From contig JABYQR010000375.1 of NCBI GenBank assembly GCA_022592445.1, forward strand, positions 1-42,037: a DNA stretch of 42,037 bases, given 5' to 3'. Origin of the DNA: Cytidiella melzeri. Taxonomy: Eukaryota; Basidiomycota; Agaricomycetes; Polyporales; Irpicaceae. Positions 1 to 13,201 of this stretch are shown one piece after another. The notes under the pieces are model-generated. The model ran no database searches. It saw only the letters and a list, made by a program, of their open reading frames with translations, and was not told the origin of the DNA. Position 1 is the first letter of the stretch. Each line of letters opens with the position of its first letter. Both the position numbers and the translations under genes were made by a program.

Positions 1-3000
1 GGTTGCGCTCAAAAACATATACCACCTGTGCACACATGATCCTGTCAGTTGGCGGACGCTCGATACAAACAGCTGTAGGCTCACCCCCTCTGGTGACATA
101 CTGGCCATCATCACAACACCCTCCTTGCCGTTTGTGGCGAGACCAAAAACCGGCGATTCACGGATGCCAATCGCAGCAAGAAAATGTGCAGCTGAGACAC
201 AATACATCCTGGTCTGGTTCAGCGCCTTCAAGACTGTGGCATGTGAAGGCTTTTTGTACTCAGCGATCAATGATGGTAGTAGAAGGGCCATGTTTGACAG
301 CGACGGCGTATCGGGTCGAGGCGGGACCGGGAGAGATGGTGTTGTCGCAACCTTCTCGTGCGAAGACGGCCCAACGAGGGGATTGGCATAAAGGGGCGAG
401 TTGACAGCGTTGAGGAAAGTAGCTTCATCTGGGAGTTCTTCCCCGTTAACCTTCTTGGTCTCCTTGGCGCGCTGCGAGCACACCACCAGACGGAAGCGGG
501 GTTTCTTGTTATGGCTGAGTATCGCCCGACTTGTGACTGGGACGCAGAGAACTGCGTCACATGTGCCTCGCTTGGGTTCCAAGATCGCTTGTCGTTGAAG
601 AGTATTGAGGAGTTCTTGTGATGCGGACAGAGTGGCGAATGAGTCCTCGACGCCGAAGGCAACAACCACCGCATTTTTTGCTTGCCTATGCAAGCGATCC
701 AACGGCGACCTTCTAGTAGCCGTTGCCATAGCTACACATTGAGCCTGCCAGCTTTCGAGCATAGCTGACGTGGCAGCAATGGCGAGCGACGAGTCGGGTG
801 TTCGGAGTGCACGTAGAAGGGGATTTGCGGGATACATAATGTCCCGCTCCAGCCTAAAATCCATGTTCATGAACATGCACCACGGAATTCTGAGAGCGGG
901 ACTCACGTTACATAGGGGGACACCCCTTCGTCTTCTGCGGTAAAGAATTGATATAGAAGTTCATCCCACACGTGCCTGCTTTCCGCCTCATTCAAGCTGA
1001 AGTCCATTTTGGTCTGGGTGAACGTGCCCGCCGTAGCCTCAAGCACAGCCCAGAAGTGCGCTTCTACAATTGGTACCAAGGTGTGGTCCAACGGTTTCTT
1101 GGCCCACTCTTCGTTGCTGAGCGCTTGATAAGCGTTGTAGAACCGAGTACGAAGTGCGACCAGTGACTCGTTCACAGGAGGGAGATTGGCCTGCATTTTG
1201 TGCATAAGACAGTACTTGTCAATCGATGCGGACTCACCTCAGTTGTCCATTGAGTAGGCCATTTGAACTCAGTCATGGCGTTGTACTCGTCGACCATTGC
1301 GTTCACGAATTTCCGGTCTTTCTCCGCGATGCTGGAAGAGTCCGGAAATCCAACGACAGGGACTGAGATAGCGGATCTATGGCACATCCATGATGTTATA
1401 GAGCCCGCCCCTTCTATACCTCTAGCTGACTCCATCGCAAAACTGGGCAAAATCAGGGCACGCACTGGCGAATGAAGGTTAGGATGCTCACACCGATGAC
1501 TGAAGATGTGATGACTTGGATTTGGCATCACCACTTGACTGTTTCTTGCGATCCTTGCGATCCTCGCGACTTGATGTCTGGCTGCTGCGGCTTTGATCCT
1601 CTCGAGAGGTAGTGATTCGGTCGCTAGCAGAATATGAATAAGTGTGCGTACAAGGTACACATAACACATACGACATAGTAGAATGGCTGCAATGCTGTCA
1701 ATACAAATGTGCTGTAAAGCGTTGGGAGACCGTACCTAGCAGGTGGTGTCAACGTACGACCCTTCGAATCCGTCTTGCTGCTGGGCGGGCGAGGCTTGGC
1801 CGCCATGGTAGCGTCCTGTTGGGTGATTGACGGATGGTGACTAGAGGGACGAGAGTGCGTCTGGTGGTGAGCGGAGAGCTTCTTGTATATTGCTGGTACC
1901 CACCTTGCGCCTGCCCCGTGGTTGACGCTTCTCACCCAACTGTTTACGGAAAGACTAGCAGACCTGAAAGAGTCATATCTCCATTTCAGGCAGAGTGGCT
2001 GTGTCGAAGGTATTGAAGCATGAAGCGTGTGGAATTGATATCGCAAGGATATCAAGAACTTTCCTAGCAGAAATCCGGAGTTCGGATCGGCCATATCGAA
2101 TACGCCATCAGCCGGAGCCATGCTGTTATGAGCCCTCACAACATGCATGCGAGTCTGGTGGCGAGGTGAGCAACGGATGCTTGGGACATGATTGCGAATC
2201 TTGGAACATACCGGCTCATTCTGTGTCGGAGGTTCCAGCCAAGCAACATGAATGCGTGCAACGCTGCTATACTTTGAGACTTGGATGCCTACAACAGGAA
2301 TGTCGATGCGCCAAACACGTCGCTGATGAGCCACGCAGGACAGAATCGGTATTATCGTATGAGCATCTGTCACACAGAAAACGGGGAGTATCAGATCAGG
2401 CCAAGGCCCCATGCCTGCGAGGACATGACAGTCACGAGGCAAACGACAACGTGGCGGTTTTGAGGCTGGTGGCAGAGTTGAGGATAGTGGCGTGGACTGT
2501 GAAGCATTGAGAAAAGGATCTAGGCCCCAGGGCCGCGGCAACTCGTAGTTTAACCAGCCGTCGGGGTCAAATTCGCTCTCTAAACTTGTGTCATCCTCAT
2601 TCTCGAGGTCGGCGTAGCTTGTCTCGTGTGTGCGACTGCTACTATCGTCGTCGCTACAGCTGGCTGAGGCTGCGATCGCCGAAACCATGTCAGAAAACGC
2701 TTTCAGATATCGGCGCATAGTCACTCACCTGAGGCGAGCATTTTGCTTTCAGACATACCCAACTCTGCAAGGTTGCTGCTTGCACCTGAACCGGGCAGGA
2801 GGGCCACCATATGGTCTTTTATCGCATACGACACCAGCATTGAGGCTGTGCACTCCATTGGCACAAAACCCACTGGTAGCGCAACATCAACCTCTCCGCT
2901 GAGTTAAAGGGTCAGAGACAAAGAACACGGATTGCATGCCACAACGTACATCGCGACCGATTCTTCGTAACAAGCTCGACCTATGGCTCGAAAATATGTA

Positions 3001-3257
3001 TGCCAGAGTGTCGTAGTGCTTCGTGGTCCGAGGTCGTCTTCGAACTTGACAAGCTCGGAGAATGAGGCAGAAATACCTTTGATGGTTTTTGAGATGCTTT
3101 CAAGCCGGTCTTCACACTCAGTGTTGAGCATTCCATCCTCCTGCGCCCCCCTGGCTACAGCGAAGGCTGGTGAGAGTTGAGCGAGACAACGAAGGACGCA
3201 GTCGACGTTTTCTGGCACGTTTTGCAATTTCTTGATATCGAGGATCGATGTACGCAT
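1..3257 (-). CDS. Large multi-exon protein of unknown function, C-terminus beyond the window edge
   Basis: I do not recognise this family. I join nine exons: 2950-3257, 2729-2898, 2212-2669, 1936-2154, 1736-1815, 1492-1623, 1238-1442, 907-1190 and 1-853. Every intron phase closes and the frame is open at the edge, giving at least 903 residues. The ATG at 3257 begins MRTSILDIKKLQNVPENV. An acidic Ser/Asp stretch (CSDDDSSSRTHET) starts at about residue 160. A conserved-looking hydrophobic block around residues 240-300 contains IDIPVVGIQVSKYSSVARI, and a Ser/Arg/Lys-rich linker sits near residues 410-460. The last visible part has LLPSLIAEYKKPS, then CVSAAHFLAAIGI and VFGLATNGKEGVVMMA. The strand-like LLPSLIAEYKK with its E-x-K resembles the core of PD-(D/E)XK proteins, but that is only inference. 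Introns 2155-2211 and 1816-1935 are multiples of three without stops, so either could be retained. The promoter would be 3258-3578, just behind ACC1. Confidence 0.65.
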
Positions 3258-3578
3258 CTTTCAAGAGGTCGCAGTCGGACGTTAGTGACGGTGTCGGTCT
3301 AAGGAGCGTTTACGCTCGCGACGCGCCATGGTCGCGTTCACGTGCACAACCAACGCGTTACGTCACATTCTCGTAACCATTCAGAAGCGAGAAATGCATT
3401 ATTGCTATAGAATCAATGAGTGAACAAGTACCAAGACGTATGATAACAGAGCATGACAACAGTAATTAGACAAGAGCGCTGATATACAGACCGAGAATCG
3501 AAAGCATGCACGACAACCAAAACGTCCCATTTACGACGCAGTTGAGTACGAGGGAGGCCCTAGACCACAATACATGAG
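3258..3578. other. Intergenic: ACC1 3' flank and promoter of the downstream gene
   Basis: This holds 321 bp between the ACC1 stop codon and the start of the unknown gene, both on the minus strand. I see no open frame of note, tRNA or repeat. It must carry the ACC1 polyadenylation region and the promoter of the downstream gene. Confidence 0.6.
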
Positions 3579-6500
3579 TTAAGCAGCGTTCGTCGTATTG
3601 GACGATACGTACACACCTGGCAACCGAGTGGAATTTTGCAGTGCAGAGATGAGAGCTGCTCTCTCGTCATCTTCCAGGTTGTCGACGAGACGCATGAGGC
3701 CCCCGATGGTCGCTTTTCGGTCTTCATGTGCCAGTGCGAGCATGCGACGCATCAGATGGTCTGCTTTGAGCTGCGCGGCAGTTGCAGTAAGATCGAGAGA
3801 CTCTAATCTTTCTGCGGCAACACGACGATCAGTCGCTGCATTCACTTCTGCTAAGGTCTCCAGAAGACCAGCACGGTACTCCACAGTAGAGTCCGGACTT
3901 GCTTCGTCAAGCTGGGCCATCGCCGCAGACCATGCAACCTTTGCACGCAAGGCCCAGTAGAATCGACGACGAGCGTCCTTCCACACCATTGGCTTGGCGC
4001 ATCCCTTGGCTTCCATACGTCCAGTACGGCTACAACGACGTGAGTATCAGGACAGTTTCAGAAAATGAGACTTGCTTACTCGTGGAGATCGGCATAGAGA
4101 AGAGCGATCTGCTTGTACGCTGGCTGCAGCAGCTGCTCGCGTTTGTCAAGCTCCTCCACAGCCTGTGCGCGAGCCTCCGCGGTCGCCGACTGGTCGAGAC
4201 TGGCTTTTTTCAGGCTGGCGTATGTAGAGTCCAGGCGTTCCATAAGACGAAGGACCTTGTCACGGCGCATCTTAATCTCAACGATACCCTCGGGCTCCAG
4301 CACACCAGCACGAGCATCGACATCTGCGAACATCTCCATCTGAGTGGAGTTGATCGACGGATCAAGCACAACCCAGGCACCACCACGAAGCTCGCCGTTG
4401 GGGACGATGTAAACGAAAACAGGCTGCTTATAACTCGAAAGGCCATCGACGATCTTTGAGCCCTGCTTGAGAATCTCGTCGTACATATCCTGCTGACCAC
4501 CAGAGAAGCCACGCCAGTTGGCGAAGATGATAAGCGGAAGACCCTCTCGGTTGAAGTCGAAAATGGCCTGAGCGGTCTTGTAGGCAGAATTTGGGTACCA
4601 AACCTGACCAGCCTCCATGATATGCTGCTCGAACGAGGTTGGGTTGGCCGGATCGGCTGGTACCACGCGTTCAATCGTACGAGTTTCCACGGCAATCACA
4701 CCCGTCGGTATACCACCAAGACGAGCACGACCCACCACAACCGTTCGCGCCCATCCGCTGAGCGTTTCCTGGAACGAGCCATTATCGAAAAACCCAGGGA
4801 GCCAATCCGAAGACGCATCATCGGTCTTTCCCTCGATAAACCATCGTGGATCGTACGGCCCCTTAGGCGGCACGTATTCAATGTCACGATCCCACGAGTC
4901 GCCGCCATCGAGAATTGGTAGAGGGTGGCCTTTGACCTCGGGGACATATGACAGCCATTGAAGAATGTGCGTAGTTCCCTCCAAGTCGCTGCTCGCGGTA
5001 AGGTGTGAGACGCCGTTCTTGTACATGATTTGCGTGCCTCCGAGCTGCAAATTCGACGTGTAAACTTCGCGACCCAGAACCTTGTTGAGAGCCGGAGCCC
5101 CAGTGAGGATGATAGGTTGTCCCTCCACCTGGACGGCACGCTGGCCGAGACGGACAAGGTAAGCACCAATGCCGACAGACCGGGCAGTGACGAGGGTGAT
5201 GGTGAAGATATCGTCGTAAGCACGGGAGGTAGCACCCGCAATCAAACCGGATCCCTTGAGACACTCGACACCAAGACCGTCCTGCATTCCGATGATGTCG
5301 GTGATCTTGTGACGACGCTCGCCGCCCACTTCAATCTCGACAGTGCGAACCGACTCTGCGGCCTTCTCTTGCAACTTCAGGTAGTTCGCGTGGCTGAGGT
5401 AGATGTAGTCGATACCTTTCTCCGGGTGTTTGTCGTCGTTCCATGCGCACGAGAAGAGATGCATGACCTCCTCGGCCAGCCCAATGCGAGCGCCTGAGTT
5501 TGCTGAGAGGTATATTCGAGGAAGGCCTTGCTCACGCGCGTAGTCTGAAGCGAGATTGAAAAAGTGGTCTTCAGAAGGTCCGAAAGATCCGATCTTGTAG
5601 GTGATATCGTTGGCGATGACAACCACTTTACGGCCCTGAGGATATTCGGGTGTGCGAAGCGTGAAGACCCATCCAACCATACCGCATGTGTTGTTCCCAG
5701 GCGCGCGATCGACATCTACAAGGTGCTCATGCTCATCGAGGATAAGCTCCCTCGAATCCAAGACCTTCTTCGGCATCGACAACGAAGGGTTGAGCTTACG
5801 AGCCTGAATCCAAATGTTGCTAAGAGCCTTCGAAAACAGCTCCGGGAAGTCGTACACGTAGGTTGTACCGATGAGGTGAGCCTGGTACCGCTTCGGTTGA
5901 AGCGACTCCTTAGTAGGATACGCAGGATGCACCGGCTGCAGATGGAGAGGACCCTTCTCGCCGATAGATTTCAAGATCGTTGTGCCCTTGTCTGTGGTAA
6001 TTTCCTGGTAGCCGTGAAAGTTGACGATGAACCCAGACACGTTCTCGATAATACAGCGAATAGGTGTGACGGTCCCCTCGCTGTCCTCGAGGGCGATCCT
6101 GATCTCCGAGCCTGTCACATGGAGGCGCCAGAGTCTCTTTCCGTGTCGCTCGATGAAGCCTGAGATGGCCTCCAAAACATCCTCATACGTGACCGAAAGA
6201 TTGTAGATGAAATTGATGAAGATGTGATTTGTGTCGGCGTTGCGCTGTTTCGCACTGACAAGCTCCAGCGCATCGAGAATGTTATTGACGAGGCGGTCGG
6301 TCTCGGAGATGAGGTACTGCGCCATGTTTATGTTGCCACGGATACGACCAGGGCGCACAAGAGCGCGAATGAAGAACCGACTGTCGAGCTGGTTCTCACG
6401 AGCGACGGCGTGGTAGATATGCAGTTGTTTGCTCTCTGTGAAGCAAGGCGTGAGGTTGTAGTGCGAGAGCCGGCTTAGCTCGAGTTGGAAGGCCAGTGCG

Positions 6501-9500
6501 GGCTCGATATGACGGATGGCCTGTTCTTCGTTCCAGGATCCTCCCATCTCACGAAGAGTGAAGTACAACGGATACTGTCCCGGACGGCAGATCAGGACAG
6601 AAAGACGACGGACGCCGTGTTCCGTGAGAATCTTCTTGTGTCCGTTCACCAGCTCGACGACCTTCTGGTACCATGCATCGTCGCTCATGTCGTCCTCAGG
6701 ATCAAATATGCGGAGGGCGTAGTTGAGAACGTTTGGCGGCTGGCTGTTATTCCCGTACCTCAGGCGGAACTCATTCGGGTCAAAGCCTGGGAGAAGGGCG
6801 ACGATCCTGTCAAACCCAGCAGCGAAACTAGCAAAGTCGTTGAAAGTCGCGATCGCGCCAGTACGAGTGGGCTGCTTTTGATGACTATCGATCATATAGC
6901 TGAGGTCGCTGACTGAAGCTTGACGGCGAGGTGGTTCACTAGACAGCAGGGTAAGAATGACATCGCTAATTAGTGACCGGACGACTTACTCGCGACGAGC
7001 GAGGGTAGGAGTTGAAGGGGGAGAGCGTGACTGTCCAAGATTGAACCTCCAAGTCACCGCATTGGGCGTTTCGCCGTCGTCCTCCTCGTAGTCAATTGAC
7101 AGCAACGAATAGGCCCTGTAAGCGCGGCGAACATACACTTCAAGGGCGGCTGTGTAAAAAGAACGTTAGCAGTCGGCTCTCCCCCCAGGTAGAGGTGGAC
7201 AGACCCAGCGAAACCCACGTCTCAGCATGGTCGAAAAATGTCGGAAGGACATCGTACACGGTATATCTTGAGTCAACCAGTTCACGAAGAACCTCGACTG
7301 ACGGCATCCTTCACCGCATATTAGATCCAATACAAGCCCACGGTATAAATGATAGCACATACTTGAAGCCAGAACCCTGCTCGCCGTAAAAGCTATTCGA
7401 GATTGAGGCCTTTAAGATTGCCTCCATCTGCGCCTTACGTTCCTCGTACGAAGGCATCTGACACGAAATCAGAACCTCACGAGCCTTCAGCGCAACTTGT
7501 GTAGACGACCTATCAAGTATCGTATTTAATCAACTCCAATCGTGTCGTATGTTGAAGAAAGATCCTCACCTATTCTCTAGACTCGCCAAAGCCTGCAACG
7601 CCTGATATAGCTTACTATCCGGGTTGGACACTGTCAACCCACTGCTCTTGACATGATCCAATATGAGCATCACGAGCCGTCCCTTCCTATGCGCCATGAT
7701 ATGACTCAACACGAGCCCCGCCACCTTGTCCAGATCGTCCTTGTTCTGCTCACGAAGAATCAGCACCCTCGCCTCGATGCTCCCGCTGAAAAGCTTCTCC
7801 GTTTCGCCGTACCGCCCAAGCAGCGTCCCAAGAACGTCCAGCTCGTGGGCCTTGAGCCCTCCTTGGTACTGCTCGACGGCATCAAACAGGGCTCCAATCT
7901 GCTGGCGGAAGATGGTACGATCCTGGGGACGAACACTCCCATCCATCCACTGGTCAAGCAACTTCTTGGTTCGCTGCGCCGGGAACTCGCCTTTCGTCTT
8001 GGCAGCCTCGATTGTCGACCGGATGCTATCCTCGAGTTTCGCGGGCATGCGACCAGAGAGCGTTGCCAAAATGGCCGACACTTGGGCAAACGGCAGGTCA
8101 GGGTCGTGCAAGACGGTGAGAAGGTCCTTGAACGTGGAAGCCATGATCGCCTGGTTGTCGAACCCGTCAAGTATGTCGTTCAGGATGCCGAGGTAGTACG
8201 CGAGCCGCTGGTGAGGCTTGTTGCCAGCAATGGCGGGGTTTCCCATGGCAGGAAGAAGACCCTCGAAAGGTTTGGCGTGCTTCACGCGGGCGGGGTCGTC
8301 TAGGGTGAGGATACCAAGAATGTCGCCCGGCTCGAGACTCACACCGGGCTGCTTGACAAATTGAACGATGCCATCCTCCGAAGCGACGAGTGGCATATAC
8401 ATTTTCATCACCTGAACGAGCAAAATCAAGTTAGTCATATTTCAGACACGCATCAAATCAAGCACACCTCAATCTCAGCGTACTGCTCCCCAGCACTGAC
8501 ATGATCCCCGCTGTCGACCATGAACCGAATGAGTTTACCAGGAGACGGGCTTCTCAGCTGCGTCGGATCGTTCTCCTGCTCGATCAAGCACGTCTTCGAG
8601 TCGATTAAGACTCTCAACGCGCCGACTTCTTCCCTCCAGTACACCGAGTGGCTCTTCCCATCCAGAAGCACAAGCAATCCGCCATCGGCAAGTGGACGTG
8701 CGCCGACCATGGTACGACCTCCGTTGAGGTACAGTGTCCACAAAGTAAGGGAAGACCGTGTCGCAGTGAACGAGTATCTTGTGCCCTCGTAGATAAAATC
8801 AATTCCAAACACTGTCTTTAGCACATCCTTTGACGGAACCTGGCCCTTCTCCAGAATACGCTTGTACTCGCTCCAGCTCGCGTCAGAGGCAAGATGTGCC
8901 TTCGTCACAGCCCCACAGATAACAGCGAGCGTCGGTTCCGGTCGTTCGGCTGTCAGCTTGTCGCTGATGAGCGAATCGAGCCACCCAGTAGTGATGGTAT
9001 TCTCCTCGAAGGCCTGCAACTCCAGCAACTTGATGAGGTACTCGACAGTCGTCCTAAAATCTCCACGAATGCTCAACTCCTTGAGAGCAACAACCATATT
9101 CTTCCTACTTTCGCTTCTGTCCTCCCCATATGCGAAGATGTGCCCGAATTGTGAGTCAGCAAACTCGTGCAAGCCTCCTGCGCTTCCGACAGAGAAATAT
9201 CCCCAGACATTCGTGCTCGAGCGGAAGTTGAGCTCTTGTAGGGAACCAGAGGAAGGTTTGAAGCCGGCATCTGGATTTTCGGCAGTAATACGTACGGCGA
9301 CGACGTGGCCTTTAGGACGGGGCTTGCGCTGCTGCGTGCTCGCGTCTGGGTTGATCATGTCAAAGTCGATCTCCGACGTGCCGCTATGTTCGACGCCGTA
9401 CAGTTGACGAATATGCTTGATACGGTGCAAAGGTATGCCCATGGCTACTTGGAGCTGTGCAGCGGGAAGGTTTACGCCGGAAACCATCTCTGTGGTCGGA

Positions 9501-10813
9501 TGCTCGACCTGGAGACGAGGATTCAACTCGAGGAAGTAAAAGACGTCCTCCGCGTGGCTGTAAAGGTCTAATACGCGTAATCAGTATTGGTAATGCTCAC
9601 GCATATCAGTGAAGCTTACACTCGACGGTTCCAGCACTGACATAGCCGACCAGCTTTGCGAGTCGCACGGCAGCACGTTCCATCTCGGAGAACGTATCCT
9701 CCTTGGCAATCGTGACTGGAGCCTCTTCTATAATCTTCTGGTGCCTACGTTGCACGGAGCAGTCACGACCAAACAGTGAGATTGCATTCCCGTACTGGTC
9801 CGCGAGGAGCTGCACTTCCAAATGCCTTGCCTGTCCGGCGAGCTTCATGATAAAAATAGGGGAGCCTGTGTAAGATGTTAGTGGCTTCCAATGTGACCTG
9901 GATAAGAAGTTCACCTGGGATCTCGCCCGAAACCGCATGGAAGGCATTATTGAACGCGTCTGGGTGGTCCACCTTTCTGATACCCTTCCCGCCTCCACCC
10001 TCGCTGGCCTTAATCATCACAGGCCACCCGATCTGCTCTGCTTTCTCGAGACCCTGCTCTACGGTGGTGACGCAGGCCTTGCTGTACACTTCGTCGTCGA
10101 CAATGACGAACCCCTGCTCACTCAACTTCGTCTCAGAGACTCCCGAGCCAGACCAGGCCATGGTGGGGACATTTGCGCTCTGGGCGACGATCGTACTGGA
10201 TATCTTATCTCCCAAACTCCTCATTGCGCTCCCGGGGGGTCCAATGAACACAATTTTGTTTGCTGCGAGAGTTTCTGGCAAGCGAGGGTTCTCCGACGCG
10301 TGTCCCCATCCTGCCCAGACGGCATGCACCCCCGCGCGTTCTGCGACATCGACGATCAGGTCAACATTGGCGTAGTTGTTGTTGTTAGATCCACCGGGGA
10401 CTTCGATGTATCGGTCCGCCATACGGATGTATTCTGCGTTTACTTTCAAATCTTCTGGCGTGGCCATAACCGTGAACTCTACTGCACGTTCTGTGCCGAA
10501 TGTTTCGTAGCTCCATTGTCGGATAGAACGGATTTCTTTGACGGCGGCGATACCTAAAAAAAGGGTGATGGACGCGTCTGAATAGGTGTATGGGGGCGTC
10601 ACTGAACAGGTACAGACCGTTGTTTGCAATCAACACCTTTGTGATGACCGTGTGTCCGCCATGGCTTTTAACAAAGTCATGTACGGGACCCGCGGGGGCC
10701 TTGTCTAATGAATTGCCACCTACGCGAAGCAGTTGAGTTGGTGGGATGTAAGGGAAATTAGCGCAATACTTGCCGATGAAGTGGGCTACTTTTGCGTGAT
10801 CGTATGTGGCCAT
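3579..10813 (-). CDS. ACC1: Acetyl-CoA carboxylase (multidomain, cytosolic)
   Basis: ACC1 makes malonyl-CoA from acetyl-CoA, bicarbonate and ATP, the committed step of fatty-acid synthesis in the cytosol. The ten exons are 10618-10813, 9915-10553, 9620-9865, 8468-9567, 7570-8411, 7363-7509, 7205-7308, 6990-7149, 4080-6938 and 3579-4029. They sum to 6744 nt, or 2247 residues, close to the 2233 of the yeast enzyme. The start ATG reads [17 protein letters not shown]. Visible landmarks are the ATP-grasp [10 protein letters not shown] near residue 250 and the biotin-carboxylase [18 protein letters not shown]. The biotin site EVMKM is formed exactly across the exon 4/5 junction, making K730 the expected biotinyl lysine. 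A central non-catalytic region follows. The carboxyltransferase domains contain [20 protein letters not shown] and [16 protein letters not shown]. Introns are 49-64 nt, and two use the weaker donor GTCTGT. No frameshift or missing catalytic block was seen. Confidence 0.97.
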
Positions 10814-11234
10814 GGTGTGCAGCCCGTAGTGAACCTCGCGCAAGAATGGATGCGAGGGGGAAGGGATTGAAGGACGACCTCCCGATCCTGGGTTTTAATG
10901 GAGAAATAGGCGTGACTGGGGTTCCCCAAACTAAAAGCCATTAGCTTACGTAAGCGCGTATAAGAACACGCTGGCAACGCGTTCATGCACTCAAATTCGG
11001 CTCTGTTCTCGATGTGAGACAATCTGGACGTACATATGTACGACTCGCAAACTCGCGTAGATTCTACCTCTAAAGTAATGTTACCAGGAGTATTCGAGAT
11101 GTAGCCCTCAGCATGCGGAGAAAACACTCCAAGTCAAGCGACACAGCCTGAACGCCATACCGTAGGTGAGAAAGTCTTGACCAGCGTACTTCGACCATGG
11201 CTCACGTCATAAGCTCAGGGTCACAACCAATCTA
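10814..11234. other. Intergenic: ACC1 promoter and COQ6 3' flank
   Basis: This 421-bp stretch lies between two minus-strand genes. It contains no convincing open frame or repeat. The part next to 10813 should carry the ACC1 promoter and 5' leader. I could not assign a specific regulatory site. Confidence 0.5.
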
Positions 11235-13201
11235 TCACAGCCGGGAACTCTGCTGCCAGACCTGTCGTATAGCCGCACCCACCACACCAGAGACACTCTT
11301 CCCAAACATCCGCGCATTGTCCACGTTCTTCGCAAATCCCTGCACGCCCTTCGCAGCAAGTTCCAAGCCAACCTGTCCGGACGGTCGTCTGTCTTTAATT
11401 GAGCCCGCCGTCATCATCAGTGCACTCTTGACAGTATCGAGCTCGTTCAGCACTTCAACGCCGACAGATCGAGCCCAAACGACGGGCTCGGCTGTTGACG
11501 AGTACACTTTGTGGAGCTTGTCGCACGCAGAGAGCATCTTGTGGTTCTCAAAATACCGCTCGCGGACGTAGCGCTGCAAAGCCGTGTGCGAACCTGCACA
11601 GCGTCAGACTTGCAAAATCTAAACAAGGAGTTGGCCTTACCGATGTCACCTCCAGCCGAAAGAGCGTGACGTATGCACTCCGCGAGAGATTCGACGTCTC
11701 CCAAGCCGAGGTTCAGTCCTTGTCCCGCCAGAGGATGGATCGTATGCGCAGCGTCTCCCACAAGCACTGTCCGAGCACCGCCTCCCTCTCCAATGTACGA
11801 ATCTGCGTGTGAGAACCGCAACGGGAACGATGCAACAGTACCCTGCTGGATAGAAGTCACCATAGGCGGAAAATCTTCTGTGCCGTCCGGTGGAATACCA
11901 GCAGCATCGGCAGCGCTGCTGGATGACAGCGCAGACCTACTGTCAATCAGGTGCGACCGTTCACGAAATGCTAGCTCTTCTCGAAATTGCGAGAGCGTCA
12001 GAGGCGTACCACTCGCATGTGCCCGAAGAATTCCTTCGTTCAGGTAACGCAGAGAAACATCTGGGAGTCGGAATGCTGCGTTGACCATGCCTGCAAACAC
12101 AGCTGGGTCTAGTACTTTCATCGCAGCGGCGAGGGCAGGTTTCGTGGACCAGACCAATGATGATGCTGTGTCAGCCAGTGGAAGGAAGGCTATTGGACCT
12201 GTCGGAAGGAAACGCTGGTACGCAACAGTATTGGACCTTTGGAGCGGATTGCGAGGTACATGGAAGAGCGTGGCAACCATGCCATGTGTATCGTACGCCC
12301 ACCCGTAAGACTTGATACCTGCGTAGGTGCGTACAGGTGAGGTGAAACCATCGGCACCAACCTAGCGCAGGCTTCAGTTTTTGTCGGCGGGAGATGAAAA
12401 GAACTTTACCAATAATCTCGCACGCAGCACACGTCCGTCGGATAATTGCACGAGAGGCCAACCACCGCCTTCGTGTTTATCATTAGTAATTGAGTGCACC
12501 TTCACTTTGTCGGCTACCTCGATACCAGGGTACTGCGACAGATGTCGCAACAAACCGCGTTGCAGGTTCATGTTCTCGGTCAGGCTAGCGATCTGGGGAG
12601 CTATATCGAGTGAACTGTCGACGTCCGCAGAGAAGTTGATCCGCGCGTCAGATATCCCGTCCCAGACCTGCCAAGCTGCTTTTATTTGTTTCGCTCATTT
12701 TCCGCGCTATTTAGCCTGCTGTGCGTACCTGCATTTCTTCGATGAGTTGGGTTCTAGCTTCTTCGACGTGTTCCCATGCACCGATATCTGAACGCCAACG
12801 GGATTTCTCCGTGAAAAGTGGAATGGGATGGCAATTCTCGTAACGCACCCTGAAGGAACCTTCGCGAGCTATTCGTAATAGAGCTCACTCGGTTGGAGAA
12901 CGTCCCAGGCGAAGGAGTCCAGTCTTTCACCTGCGTCAAGTCACTGGCCTCAACCAAAGTAACTTTCAACGTCTCGCGCACATGCTTTGAAGCGGCTGTT
13001 TACGGTTCAGAACGCACCCCAGCGAGCAAAACGTCGAAGCTTACCCAGTGCACTTGCCAATGCCAACCCCGCTGGTCCACCACCAACAATGACAACGTCG
13101 CGCTCATGCAAGGTAACACTGGAGCTCCATCTGATGCCTGTTGTTGTTGGGAAAAGCGAACGATTCGGCGAGAGAGCTTTGCCTCCAACGCGTCGTAACA
13201 T
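11235..13201 (-). CDS. COQ6: Ubiquinone biosynthesis flavin monooxygenase COQ6, mitochondrial
   Basis: COQ6 is an FAD-dependent hydroxylase that adds a ring oxygen to the coenzyme Q precursor in the mitochondrial matrix, within the CoQ synthome. Six exons (13045-13201, 12849-12995, 12729-12787, 12410-12667, 11641-12361, 11235-11593) give 1701 nt, or 566 residues. The chosen ATG yields MLRRVGGKALSPNRSLFP, a basic, acid-free leader typical of mitochondrial import. An upstream in-frame TTG at 13213 is not needed. The dinucleotide-binding motif VVIVGGGPAGLALASAL spans the first intron at residues 36-52. The second FAD motif, VLVGDAAHTIHPLAGQGLN, lies near residue 405. SDLTQVKDWTPSPGTFSNRV and the IGAWEHVEEAR block are characteristic of the Coq6 branch rather than other aromatic hydroxylases. 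A Ser/Asp-rich insert near residues 340-375 is the least conserved part. It is divergent from the eL33 gene across 171 bp. Confidence 0.93.

Noticed and set aside
4113..5497. Several plus-strand open frames of 75-155 codons opposite ACC1
   Set aside because: They lie antisense to the highly conserved carboxyltransferase exon and have no motif. They are mirror frames of a GC-rich coding region.
7653..8303. A 216-codon plus-strand frame opposite ACC1 exon 5
   Set aside because: The minus strand is unambiguous ACC1 sequence. The plus-strand frame has biased composition and no family signature.
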